This document shows, piece after piece, positions 47,664 through 56,175 of a DNA stretch of 64,000 nucleotides. The stretch covers positions 2,914,001-2,978,000 of the forward strand of contig NZ_CP121261.1 of the NCBI RefSeq assembly GCF_029637605.1, written 5' to 3'. This stretch comes from Achromobacter spanius (GTDB lineage Bacteria; Pseudomonadota; Gammaproteobacteria; Burkholderiales; Burkholderiaceae_B). How positions within the stretch are numbered: the first letter of the stretch is position 1; each line of letters starts with the position of its first letter. Under the pieces are notes generated by a model, which was not told where the DNA came from, made no database searches, and saw only the letters and a program-made list of their open reading frames with translations. The translations under genes were made by a program, and so were the position numbers.

Positions 47664-48824
47664 ATGCCCCGCCTTGCTACTCGCACCCATGACTTTCTGA
47701 CCTTCCAGGTAGTGGAACTTTTCAAGCAGGCGCAAGCGCTACAGGCGACGGGCAAGGACATTATCAGCCTGGGCATCGGCGAACCGGACTTTACCGCGCC
47801 GCCCCAGGTGGTGGAAGCGCTGGAACGCGCCGCGCGCGCCGGCCTGAGCGGCTACGGCCCACCCGCCGGCCTGATGCCGCTGCGCGAGGCCATTGCGCAG
47901 TTCTACCACGACCGGTTCGGCGCCAGGATCAATCCGGCGCGCGTCATTGTCACGGCGGGGGCGTCCGGTGCGCTCACGTTGGCCTGCGCGGCGCTGGTCA
48001 ACCACGGCGGCGAAGTCCTGATGCCGGACCCGTCCTACCCCGCCAACAGCAACTTCGTGCTGGCGGCCGGCGGCGTGCCGCGCCTGATCCCGAGTTCGGC
48101 CGAAAAGCGGTTCCAGCTTTCGGCGGCTGACGTGGCCCAGCACTGGACGCCCGCCACCCAGGGCGTGCTGGTGGCGTCCCCAAGCAACCCCACCGGCACC
48201 TCCATTGCCCATGCCGAATTGGCGGAACTGCTGGCGCAGGTTCGCGCACGCGACGGCTTTGCCATCGTCGACGAAATCTACCTGGGACTGTCATATGAAG
48301 GCCAGCCGAAGTCGGCCCTGACCCTGGACGATGACATCATCGTCATCAACAGTTTTTCGAAGTACTTCCATATGACGGGCTGGCGACTGGGCTGGATGAT
48401 CGTTCCCGAAGACATGGTGGCGCCGGTTGAGAAAATTGCCGCCAGCCTGGCGATCTGCGCGCCCACCCTGGCCCAGCACGCCGCGCTGGCCTGCTTCACC
48501 GAGCAGGCGATGAAAACCTTCGAACACCGCCGCGAAGCGTTCAAGCAGCGCCGCGACTACCTGTTGCCCGAATTCGAGCGCTTGGGCATCCATGTGCCCG
48601 TCAAACCGGACGGCGCGTTCTATATCTACGCCGACATCAGCAACCTGGGCATGGACAGCGCCGCATTTTCGCAGCGCCTGCTGCTGGAAGCCGGGGTTGC
48701 CGCCGTGCCGGGCCTGGACTTCGGACCGGCCCATGGCAGCCACACCATGCGCTTTTCCTACGCCACCGGCCTGGACCGGCTGGAAGAGGCCGTGGCGCGC
48801 ATCGGCAAACTGCTGCAACGCTGA
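47664..48824 (+). CDS. PLP-dependent aminotransferase (class I/II)
   Basis: A 386-residue fold-type I aminotransferase. The substrate lid SLGIGEPDFTAPPQVVEAL near residue 33, VTAGASGALTLAC near 95, the SNPTGTSI loop near 170 and the PLP-lysine in VINSFSKYFHMTGWRLGW near residue 235 are intact. It belongs to the aspartate/aromatic aminotransferase clade; exact substrate cannot be fixed. The final codons lie just before a bidirectional hairpin that serves the convergent SLT gene. Confidence 0.92.
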   Translation: MPRLATRTHDFLTFQVVELFKQAQALQATGKDIISLGIGEPDFTAPPQVVEALERAARAGLSGYGPPAGLMPLREAIAQFYHDRFGARINPARVIVTAGASGALTLACAALVNHGGEVLMPDPSYPANSNFVLAAGGVPRLIPSSAEKRFQLSAADVAQHWTPATQGVLVASPSNPTGTSIAHAELAELLAQVRARDGFAIVDEIYLGLSYEGQPKSALTLDDDIIVINSFSKYFHMTGWRLGWMIVPEDMVAPVEKIAASLAICAPTLAQHAALACFTEQAMKTFEHRREAFKQRRDYLLPEFERLGIHVPVKPDGAFYIYADISNLGMDSAAFSQRLLLEAGVAAVPGLDFGPAHGSHTMRFSYATGLDRLEEAVARIGKLLQR

Positions 48825-48832
48825 CCAAAAAA

Positions 48833-48859
48833 AAGCGCGCTTCGGAAAGAAGCGCGCTT
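48833..48859 (-). terminator. Intrinsic terminator between convergent genes
   Basis: AAGCGCGCTTC and GAAGCGCGCTT form an 11-bp stem with a 5-base loop. On the minus strand the stem is followed by a run of eight T residues, so it terminates the SLT gene; on the plus strand no T-run follows, but the hairpin could end the aminotransferase transcript. Confidence 0.85.
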
Positions 48860-48881
48860 GGGGTCCGAGCGGCCGGCAGCG

Positions 48882-49694
48882 TCAGTCGCGCGCCAGCGCA
48901 ATGCCCGAGGCCAGCGCCAGGCGCCGGCGTTCCGCCTGCACTTTGGCGCCGTAGCCATTGTCATTCGGTCCGGTGGCGCCCACGTAGCAGGCAAGCCCGG
49001 CGTCGACGGATCCGCGACGGTTGATGCAATCGCGCAGAATCGTGGCGCCCACGCCGATGTTGGCGGAGGGGTCCAGCGGGTCCTTGCCCACGGCGTCGAA
49101 CTTTTCCTGATGCACGCTGGTCATGACCTGCATCAGGCCCTGCGCGCCCACGTGGCTTTCGGCCAAGGGGTTGTAGCGGGATTCGATGGCGATGACGGCC
49201 AGCACCAGCAGGGGGTCAAGCTTCTTTTCGCGGCTGACCTTGTACACGGTGTTCAACAGCGGACCGGTGGCGTCATAGGCCACCTTGTATTTGCGCGAAA
49301 TATAGTTGCGCAAGGCCTCCGCCTGGGGTCCCGTTGCCGACACGGCAGGCTTTTTGGGCGGCGCGACGCGCGCAGGCCCCAGCATGCCGGTGGCGTTGCT
49401 GGCGGGAGCGGTTGGTACGGCCATGGCAATTGCCGACGCAGTGTCGGAACCCAATTCGGAACCGGCATCGGAATCGGTGCCGGATTGCATGGATGAAGGC
49501 GCTAGGGCGGTCAACAAGGCTTTGTGCACTTGCAATGCCTGGTCGCGCAAACCGGGCAGGGCAAATCCCATACTTACCGTCACAATCACCGCGATGCCCA
49601 GATAGACTGAACAGATTCGCAAGCACTCGGCAAGATACTGGTGCACTCCTTGGGCCATATTCCTGAACAGGCTGGCCACTGACGCATCGGGCAT
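48882..49694 (-). CDS. Membrane-anchored lytic transglycosylase (SLT domain)
   Basis: A 270-residue protein with an N-terminal membrane segment (ICSVYLGIAVIVTVSMGFAL), a Ser/Pro/Ala-rich linker, and an SLT domain from about residue 145. The catalytic Glu lies in LAVIAIESRYNPLAES, and VGAQGLMQVMTSVH plus DAGLACYVGA complete the fold. It cleaves peptidoglycan glycosidic bonds non-hydrolytically. AGGAGG at ideal spacing fixes the start at 49694. Divergent from ubiD with 83 bp between GTG and ATG starts. The strong terminator at 48833 follows it. Confidence 0.9.
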   Translation of the reverse strand: MPDASVASLFRNMAQGVHQYLAECLRICSVYLGIAVIVTVSMGFALPGLRDQALQVHKALLTALAPSSMQSGTDSDAGSELGSDTASAIAMAVPTAPASNATGMLGPARVAPPKKPAVSATGPQAEALRNYISRKYKVAYDATGPLLNTVYKVSREKKLDPLLVLAVIAIESRYNPLAESHVGAQGLMQVMTSVHQEKFDAVGKDPLDPSANIGVGATILRDCINRRGSVDAGLACYVGATGPNDNGYGAKVQAERRRLALASGIALARD

Positions 49695-49777
49695 GAAAAC
49701 CTCCTGCGTGGAAAAAGAGGGAGTCAATGTTAACCTCTCTTTCGACCTCAAATGTAACCAAATCGCTGGGATCTGTA

Positions 49778-51322
49778 GTGAAATACCGCGACCTTAGAGA
49801 CTTCCTCGCCCAACTTGAACGCATGGGCGAGCTCAAACGCATTGCCGCGCCCGTGTCCACGCGCCTGGAAATGACCGAAATTTCCGACCGCGTGCTGCGC
49901 GCCGAAGGCCCCGCCCTGCTGTTTGAAAAAGCCCTCCACGACGGCCAACCGGCGCAGATGCCGGTGCTGACCAATCTGTTCGGCACCCCTTCCCGGGTGG
50001 CGCGCGGCATGGGCGCCAACAACGTCAGCGCACTGCGCGACATCGGCGAGCTGCTGGCGTCGCTGCGCGAACCCGAGGCGCCCAAGGGCCTGCGCGATGC
50101 ATTGGCCAAAGTGTCGATGCTGAAGGCCGCGCTGTGGGACATGAGCCCCAAGAACGTGAAAAGCCCGGCTTGCCAGGAAGTGGTCTGGGAAGGCAAGGAC
50201 GTGGATCTGACCCGCCTGCCGATCCAGACCTGCTGGCCGGGCGATGTGGCGCCGCTGCTGACCTGGGGCCTGGTGATCACACGCGGCCCCAATGCCAAGC
50301 GGCAAAACCTGGGCATCTACCGCCAGCAGTTGCTGGGGCCGAACAAGCTGATCATGCGCTGGCTGTCGCATCGCGGGGGCGCGCTGGATTTTCGCGACCA
50401 CGCCCTGGCCAACCCCGGCACGCCCTTCCCCATCGCCGTGGCGTTGGGCGCCGACCCGGCCACCACGCTGGGCGCCGTCACCCCCGTGCCCGACAGCCTG
50501 TCTGAATACCAGTTTGCCGGCCTGCTGCGCGGTTCGCGCACCGAAGTCGCGCAGGCCTTGGGCAGCAACCTGTCGGTGCCGGCCTGGGCCGAGATCGTGC
50601 TGGAAGGGCATCTGCTGCCGTCCTCCGACCCGCGCGCCGTCAAGCCCGTGGTGCCCGAAGGCGTCAATCCGCCGCCCAACAGCGATTATGAAATGGCGCT
50701 GGAAGGCCCCTACGGCGACCACACCGGTTACTACAACGAGCAGGACTGGTTCCCCGTCTTCACGGTCGAGCGGATCACGATGCGGCGCAACCCCCTGTAT
50801 CACTCCACCTACACCGGCAAACCGCCCGACGAACCCGCCGTGCTGGGCGTTGCGCTGAACGAAGTCTTCGTGCCGCTCTTGCGCCGCCAACTGCCGGAAA
50901 TCGTCGACTTCTATCTGCCCCCCGAAGGTTGCAGCTACCGGCTGGCCGTGGTGTCGATCCGCAAGCAGTACGCGGGCCACGCCAAGCGCGTCATGTTCGG
51001 GCTGTGGAGCATTCTGCGCCAGTTCATGTACACCAAGTTCATCGTGGTGGTGGACGAAGACATCAACCCGCGCGACTGGAAAGAAGTGGTGTGGGCCATG
51101 ACAACCCGCATGGACCCCGTGCGCGACACGCTGCTGGTGGAAAACACGCCTATCGACTACCTGGACTTCGCCTCGCCGGTGTCCGGACTGGGCGGCAAGA
51201 TGGGGCTGGACGCCACCAACAAATGGCCCGGCGAAACCCAGCGCGAATGGGGCACGCCCATCACGATGGATGCCGAAGTCAAGAAACGCGTGGACGATAT
51301 CTGGGGCCAGTTGGGCCTGTAG
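49778..51322 (+). CDS. ubiD: UbiD-family decarboxylase
   Basis: A prenylated-FMN-dependent decarboxylase of 514 residues. UbiD removes the carboxyl group of polyprenyl-4-hydroxybenzoate in ubiquinone synthesis. The family start [42 protein letters not shown], the cofactor-binding [30 protein letters not shown], and [20 protein letters not shown] are present. Homologues start at MKYRDL, so the GTG at 49778 is chosen; an ATG at 49727 with GAGGGAG just upstream would add 17 residues and remains possible. A strong terminator follows. Confidence 0.9.
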   Translation: MKYRDLRDFLAQLERMGELKRIAAPVSTRLEMTEISDRVLRAEGPALLFEKALHDGQPAQMPVLTNLFGTPSRVARGMGANNVSALRDIGELLASLREPEAPKGLRDALAKVSMLKAALWDMSPKNVKSPACQEVVWEGKDVDLTRLPIQTCWPGDVAPLLTWGLVITRGPNAKRQNLGIYRQQLLGPNKLIMRWLSHRGGALDFRDHALANPGTPFPIAVALGADPATTLGAVTPVPDSLSEYQFAGLLRGSRTEVAQALGSNLSVPAWAEIVLEGHLLPSSDPRAVKPVVPEGVNPPPNSDYEMALEGPYGDHTGYYNEQDWFPVFTVERITMRRNPLYHSTYTGKPPDEPAVLGVALNEVFVPLLRRQLPEIVDFYLPPEGCSYRLAVVSIRKQYAGHAKRVMFGLWSILRQFMYTKFIVVVDEDINPRDWKEVVWAMTTRMDPVRDTLLVENTPIDYLDFASPVSGLGGKMGLDATNKWPGETQREWGTPITMDAEVKKRVDDIWGQLGL

Positions 51323-51351
51323 CGCCTCAGCACAAGCTATCCGCACTATGT

Positions 51352-51389
51352 AAAAACCCCCGCTTTTTTTCAAAAGGCGGGGGTTTTTT
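51352..51389. terminator. Bidirectional intrinsic terminator
   Basis: AAAAACCCCCGC pairs with GCGGGGGTTTTTT with a T/A-rich loop. The T-run on either strand fits termination of both ubiD (plus) and the YqjK-like gene (minus). Confidence 0.88.
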
Positions 51390-51409
51390 CCGAGGCACAA
51401 CGCGGGACC

Positions 51410-51760
51410 CTATTGATCGTCCTCGCGGGAACTGCGCCACATCTTGAACAATTGCCAGCCGACCAACGCGCCGCCAGCGATTTTCAGCAGCTTGAACCGT
51501 TTGCCGCCCCGCATCAGCAGCGTCGACAAGGACGAACTGACCAGCGGATAGCGGCGCGCCATGGTGATGGCCTGCAGGGCCCAACGCGAGGCGCCGCCCG
51601 AGGCCAGCCGGGGCAAGAGCCCCCGGATGATCGAGGCGGGTTCCAGCCTCTGGCCGGTTGTCACGATGTCATGCACCAACGATTCACGTTCGATGGCGGC
51701 GCGGGCGCGCAGCAGCTCGATACGCACGGCGCGATCCACGACGGGAGACCTTTTCGACAT
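51410..51760 (-). CDS. YqjK-like protein
   Basis: A 116-residue basic protein with a helical N-terminus (AVRIELLRARAAIERESLVHDI) and a short hydrophobic C-terminal segment (LKIAGGALVGWQLFKMW). Position as third gene after yqjD- and yqjE-like genes on the same strand matches the E. coli yqjCDEK order. Sequence similarity to YqjK is only by size and layout, so the name is tentative. It starts 3 bp after the yqjE-like stop. Confidence 0.65.
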   Translation of the reverse strand: MSKRSPVVDRAVRIELLRARAAIERESLVHDIVTTGQRLEPASIIRGLLPRLASGGASRWALQAITMARRYPLVSSSLSTLLMRGGKRFKLLKIAGGALVGWQLFKMWRSSREDDQ

Positions 51761-51763
51761 GGT

Positions 51764-52177
51764 TCAGTCCTCCTCGCGCCGACGCGCCGGGGGATCGTCG
51801 TCTTGCGCATCACGCACCCGTTCCAGCAGTTCCGCATCGCGGCTCAGCTCATCCAGGGTGGCCGCGAAAGGCGGCGCGCCATAGACCAGTCCGTGGCGCA
51901 CAACCAGCAGCAACACAATGCCGACAATGCCGTAGAACGCCGCCAACAGGCCCAAGGCCATGTAGCGGTCTTCGGTGGGCCAGAACAGCACCGCCACCGT
52001 CACCGTGAACACCAGCACCGCAAGCGTCAAAAACAGCAACGCCGCAAATGCCATGCCCAGCAGTTTGAGCAGGCGCGCCTTTTCATCGGCGGCTTCCAGT
52101 GCCAGAAGCTCCAAGCGCGTTCGCAACAGTCCGACCAGACTGGAGGCAACGCCGAAAACAGATTTTCGTAGACCCAT
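51764..52177 (-). CDS. yqjE: YqjE-like phage-holin-family membrane protein
   Basis: A 137-residue protein with an N-terminal helix (VASSLVGLLRTRLELLALEAADEKARLLKLL) and two membrane segments (FAALLFLTLAVLVFTVTVAVLFW and ALGLLAAFYGIVGIVLLLVV). It belongs to the holin-superfamily 6/YqjE group, not a phage lysis holin. The acidic C-terminal tail (LERVRDAQDDDPPARRREED) is cytoplasmic. Middle of the YqjD-YqjE-YqjK-like set, which in E. coli is linked to membrane association of ribosomes in stationary phase through YqjD. Confidence 0.85.
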   Translation of the reverse strand: MGLRKSVFGVASSLVGLLRTRLELLALEAADEKARLLKLLGMAFAALLFLTLAVLVFTVTVAVLFWPTEDRYMALGLLAAFYGIVGIVLLLVVRHGLVYGAPPFAATLDELSRDAELLERVRDAQDDDPPARRREED

Positions 52178-52228
52178 GGCGTCTGGAACGTCAAAGGCGG
52201 GCAGTGCCCGCCTTTGACGCTCAAGCCC

Positions 52229-52546
52229 TTAGCGGCGGCTGATCAGCAAGCCGAGCAGCAGGCCGGTCACGCCTGCGATGCCGATGGCTTGCCAGGGATT
52301 GTCATGCACGTAGTCGTCGGTGGCGCGTGCGGCTTTGCGGCCACGCTCCAACACGGCGTCTTGTGCTTCGTAGAGGGCTTCGCGCGTGCGCTTGAGCGAG
52401 GTCATGGCGCGTTCACGCAATTCGTTGGCCTTGTCGCCGGTGGTGCCGGCTGCTTCGCGCAGCAGGTTTTCGGCGTCGGTCAGGCTGGTCTTGACACTGT
52501 CGATGAGTTTTTCTTTTGCGACTTCTTCGGATTTTCTCGTGGCCAT
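52229..52546 (-). CDS. yqjD: DUF883 (ElaB/YqjD) family protein
   Basis: A 105-residue membrane-anchored protein. A long amphipathic helix (EKLIDSVKTSLTDAENLLREAA) leads to DDYVHDNPWQAIGIAGVTGLLLGLLISRR, the DUF883 signature: DNPW motif plus C-terminal tail anchor with GxxxG. In E. coli YqjD binds ribosomes at the membrane under stationary-phase control. GGAG lies before the ATG. First gene of the three-gene set. Confidence 0.92.
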   Translation of the reverse strand: MATRKSEEVAKEKLIDSVKTSLTDAENLLREAAGTTGDKANELRERAMTSLKRTREALYEAQDAVLERGRKAARATDDYVHDNPWQAIGIAGVTGLLLGLLISRR

Positions 52547-52630
52547 TTTATTGAGCTCCTGTTGTGTGTCTATGACGAAAACATCATACCAGCCGCCTTG
52601 CCCGCGACAAGGCGTGCTTGATACCGTGTG

Positions 52631-53362
52631 CTACTTGATCTGCGTAATTTCAACGGCCGATTTGACGCCGCCCTGATCGATGTCTTGCTTCATCACCAGA
52701 TTCACCGCCGGGCAATACCAATCGGTGACCGTGGTGTTCATGCCGGGGATGGGAATGGTCAGGCCTTGGAAGGTGGCCATGGTGGGATCCGAGTTGCGCG
52801 TGTACTTGACGGGATGGCACGACTGGTTGCCCAAAGCCGTGTTCAACGAGGTCTTTTGGCCCACGCTTTTTTCGCCGATGCGAACCGTGGTGCTGGGCTG
52901 ACCACCCACCGGCGCTTCCTTGCCGATCTTCAAACGAAACGACGAACCCGGCAGCTTCTGGCCTGCGTTCAGATTGCCGTCGTAAGCGAACAGGCCCAGC
53001 ATGCGCAGGTCGAACTGGCCTTCGGACGGCTTCGGCGCTTCGCCCGCGGTGGCATAGCGCACGAAGGTGGCCTGGCCGCCCTTCACCGTCATCAGGTAGT
53101 CAAGCTTGGACTTGCCCGGTGGCAGGCCGGCGTAGCCGAAGGTGGCCACGCCTTGCACGCGCGCCCGGCAGTTATCGCCATTGCTTTTTGTAACCTCGGT
53201 GAAGCTCAGGTCCGCGCCCAGGGCCAGGTTGCCCGAGCCGGTCAACTGCACCGCACCGCCGTCATGCATGAACTGGGCGTCGCACACGCCCGCCTGCACC
53301 GACGCGGCCGCGCCCAGCGCGCCCACGCAAAACACCAAGGATGCGATTTTTTGCATCGTCAC
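52631..53362 (-). CDS. secreted hypothetical protein
   Basis: A 243-residue protein with a signal peptide (MQKIASLVFCVGALGAAASVQA, cleavage before GVCDAQ). The mature protein has cysteines at the start (VCDAQF), NCRARVQG, NQSCHPVKY and DWYCPAVN that could form disulfides in the periplasm. No known domain is recognised. Start: GGAG six bases before a GTG at 53362 favours that codon; the ATG at 53356 would give the same mature protein. Flanked by the yqj set and nasA on the same strand, but with 56 bp to nasA. Confidence 0.65.
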   Translation of the reverse strand: MTMQKIASLVFCVGALGAAASVQAGVCDAQFMHDGGAVQLTGSGNLALGADLSFTEVTKSNGDNCRARVQGVATFGYAGLPPGKSKLDYLMTVKGGQATFVRYATAGEAPKPSEGQFDLRMLGLFAYDGNLNAGQKLPGSSFRLKIGKEAPVGGQPSTTVRIGEKSVGQKTSLNTALGNQSCHPVKYTRNSDPTMATFQGLTIPIPGMNTTVTDWYCPAVNLVMKQDIDQGGVKSAVEITQIK

Positions 53363-53418
53363 TAGCCACTCCAGAATTCAGGACAGGCCGCCCACGGCTG
53401 GCGGCGGCTGGCTTGATA

Positions 53419-56172
53419 CTACACCGGTTGCCGTGCCTGACATATGTCCACTCGTGTCGAGGCGCGGGCGATCAACGCGCGCACTTCGGGCACGCAGGAA
53501 CCGCAACCCGTGCCGCATCCCAAGGTGGACTTCAGCCCGTCCAGATCGCATCCGCGCGCAATGCCCGCCAGGATCGCGGACTCGCTGACGCCGATGCATG
53601 CGCAAACCGTACGCGATCGCGCCGGCCCGCTGATGCGCCCCGCCAGCAAGGCGGACACGCTGGCGGGCGCCTTGCCGCCAGCGGCCCAGGACAGCAAGGC
53701 GTCCTGCGCCCGCAGGTCCCCCGCCAGCAGGAAAGCGCGCAGGCCGCCCTCGGCCACCGCCACCCGGCGCAGCTTGCCTTGCGCCAGGTCATCGAACACC
53801 ACGTCGGCCTGGCAAAGATCCAGCGACTGCGCCAATTCGGCGAGCACGTCGTTGTCTGGCGCCTGCGCCGCGGCCACGCGAATGCGCACGCCGCCCGCGC
53901 TGGATGGCAACACCACCGCGTAGTCAAAGCGGCGCAGCCAGGGCGCCAGGCGCGCGCGCAAGGCCACCGAGTCGCCTTGTAGCCAGCCTGACGCCTGCCA
54001 GGGCAGCGCGGCGGGTTCAACGGCAACGGCGCTGAATTTCAATTCGGGCTGGCGCGAAAAGGGATCCGTGGCCGGACTGGCCAGCGCGTTCACGCCCAGG
54101 CCCGCCATGTAGGCGCTGCCCCAATGCATGGGCAAGAAGGCGTGACCGCGTTGCAGCCCTTCGTCCGCCTGCACGGGTAGCACCACACTGCCCCGCCGCG
54201 AACGCAGCCGAGCCAGGGCGCCCGACGCCAGACCCAGCCGCTGCAAAGTATCAGGATGCAGAGACAGCCACGGCTCTTCAACATGCTGCGTCAATACGCG
54301 CGCTAACGACGTGCGCGCCATCGTGTGCCAGTGGTCGCGCAAACGGCCGGTCGTCAGCGGCATGGGGAAGTCTGGCGTGAGCGCGTCGGCGGGCGGTAGA
54401 TAGCGCACATCGCAAAATCGCGCGCGGCCGTTGGGGGTGGGAAACGCGCCGTCGGCGTAGAGGCGCGCCGTGCCCTGCCCCGCCCGATAGGGCCACTGCT
54501 GCGGGCCATCCCGATCCAGGATGCCGTAGTCCAGCGCGCTGTAATCCAGATCGCGTCCGGCCGTCGTGCGGACGTGTTCCGCGAAGACTTCGCTTTCGTC
54601 GCGGTACGCAAACGCCGCTGCCTTGTCCGGCGCGATGCGGGCCGCCAGACGCTGCGCCACCGCCTGCGCCAGCCGCCAATCCGGCTGCGCATCGCCGGGC
54701 GGCGATACAGCGGCATGCACGCGGCTGACGCGGCGTTCGGAATTGGTGACCGTGCCCGATTTCTCGGGCCAGGTGGCGGCGGGCAGCACCAGGTCGGCGT
54801 AGGGCAGCGTCTCCGTGCCGGCAAAGGCCTCTTGCACGATCACGAACTCGGCTTGCTCCAAGGCCGCCCGCACGCGGGCCTGATCCGGCAGCGACTGCGC
54901 CGGGTTGGTTGCCGCAATCCACAGCACTTTCACGCGGCCCTCCAGCACGGCGTCGAAGAGCTCCAGTGCGGTGGCGCCCGGCGTGTCGGGCAGTCGGTCC
55001 ACGCCCCACAGCGCCGCGACCTCGGCGCGGTCCTGGGCCACAGCCGGGTCGCGGTGGCCCGGCAGTAATGTCGCCATGCCGCCAGCTTCGCGCCCGCCCA
55101 TGGCGTTGGGCTGGCCGGTCAGCGAAAACGGCCCCGCGCCCGGCTTGCCGATCTGACCGGTGGCCAGATGCAGGTGGATCAGCGCGGTGTTCTTGTCGGT
55201 GCCCTGGGTCGATTGGTTCAGGCCCATCGTGTAGAGCGACAGCGCCGCGCCGCCGCTTCCGAACCAGCGCGCGGCCTGGATGATGTCGGCGGCCGGCACG
55301 CCGCAAATGTCCTGCACCACGGTCGGGGGATACGCTTCCACGGTATGCATCAGCGTGTCAAAGCCGTCGGTATGGCGGTCGATGTAGGCCCGGTTGATCC
55401 GTCCTTCGCGCACCATCACGTGCAACATGGCATGAAAAAGCGCCACGTCCGTGCCCGGTGCGATGGGCAGGTGCAAGTCAGCGAACGCGGCGGTATCCGT
55501 GCGGCGGGGGTCCACCACGATCACCTTCATGCCGGGCCGGCGCGCGCGGGCCGCTTCCAGGCGGCGAAACAGCACGGGGTGGGCGTACGCCATGTTGGAA
55601 CCGGCGATCAGCACGGTGTCGGCCAGGTCCAGGTCGTCGTAGCAGGCGGGCGGCGCATCCGCGCCCAGGGTGCGCTTGTAGCCGGACACCGCGCTGGACA
55701 TGCACAGCCTGGAATTGGTGTCGATATTGTTGGTGCCGGCCAGCGCGCGCGCCAGCTTGTTGAAGACGGCGTAGTCTTCGGTCAGCAACTGGCCCGACAG
55801 GTAAAACCCTAAGGCGTCCGGCCCGTGCGTCAGTATCGTATCGGCCAGCTTTTGCGCCGCGATGTCCAGTGCTTGATCCAGGGCAATGTCCTGATGCGCC
55901 GCGCCGCGTGACTCGCGCCATTGCGCCGACAGCACGCGCGCGCCGTCTCGCCGCACCGTGTCGGCCAGGGCCAGGCCCTTGCTGCACAGCTTGCCGTGAT
56001 TGGCGGGATGATCTTCATCGCCACGCACCCGCAGCACCGCGCCGTCGCGCACCTGCACGCGCACGCCGCATCCCGTGCCGCAATAGCAGCAGACCGAACG
56101 CAGCTCGCGATCGCCCTCATGCGCGCCGCCCTCATTCGACAGCGGCACGATCCTGCGCAACGGCATGTCCAT
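53419..56172 (-). CDS. nasA: NasA, assimilatory nitrate reductase catalytic subunit
   Basis: A 917-residue molybdopterin enzyme reducing nitrate to nitrite in the cytoplasm. The N-terminal 4Fe-4S motif is C-x2-C-x3-C with the fourth Cys in HGKLCSKG (Cys28, 31, 35, 63). Mo-bis-MGD domains fill residues about 60-790, e.g. STQGTDKNTALIHLHLATGQIGKPGAGPF and QPNAMGGREAGGMATLLPG. The C-terminus is a BFD-like 2Fe-2S domain with CACIG and GCGTGCGSCVPEVRALI, typical of NADH-linked NasA. It is last in the nrt-FAD-nasA operon. It needs Mo cofactor (mog at 21 kb). Confidence 0.94.
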   Translation of the reverse strand: MDMPLRRIVPLSNEGGAHEGDRELRSVCCYCGTGCGVRVQVRDGAVLRVRGDEDHPANHGKLCSKGLALADTVRRDGARVLSAQWRESRGAAHQDIALDQALDIAAQKLADTILTHGPDALGFYLSGQLLTEDYAVFNKLARALAGTNNIDTNSRLCMSSAVSGYKRTLGADAPPACYDDLDLADTVLIAGSNMAYAHPVLFRRLEAARARRPGMKVIVVDPRRTDTAAFADLHLPIAPGTDVALFHAMLHVMVREGRINRAYIDRHTDGFDTLMHTVEAYPPTVVQDICGVPAADIIQAARWFGSGGAALSLYTMGLNQSTQGTDKNTALIHLHLATGQIGKPGAGPFSLTGQPNAMGGREAGGMATLLPGHRDPAVAQDRAEVAALWGVDRLPDTPGATALELFDAVLEGRVKVLWIAATNPAQSLPDQARVRAALEQAEFVIVQEAFAGTETLPYADLVLPAATWPEKSGTVTNSERRVSRVHAAVSPPGDAQPDWRLAQAVAQRLAARIAPDKAAAFAYRDESEVFAEHVRTTAGRDLDYSALDYGILDRDGPQQWPYRAGQGTARLYADGAFPTPNGRARFCDVRYLPPADALTPDFPMPLTTGRLRDHWHTMARTSLARVLTQHVEEPWLSLHPDTLQRLGLASGALARLRSRRGSVVLPVQADEGLQRGHAFLPMHWGSAYMAGLGVNALASPATDPFSRQPELKFSAVAVEPAALPWQASGWLQGDSVALRARLAPWLRRFDYAVVLPSSAGGVRIRVAAAQAPDNDVLAELAQSLDLCQADVVFDDLAQGKLRRVAVAEGGLRAFLLAGDLRAQDALLSWAAGGKAPASVSALLAGRISGPARSRTVCACIGVSESAILAGIARGCDLDGLKSTLGCGTGCGSCVPEVRALIARASTRVDICQARQPV

Positions 56173-56175
56173 GGT

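Noticed and set aside
49748..51400. Minus-strand open frame opposite ubiD
   Set aside because: Antisense shadow of a well-recognised gene; no own ribosome site or motif.
52177..52546. Phage lysis genes (holin-like YqjE)
   Set aside because: The neighbouring DUF883 and YqjK-like genes show the chromosomal yqj set, and no endolysin or other phage genes are present.
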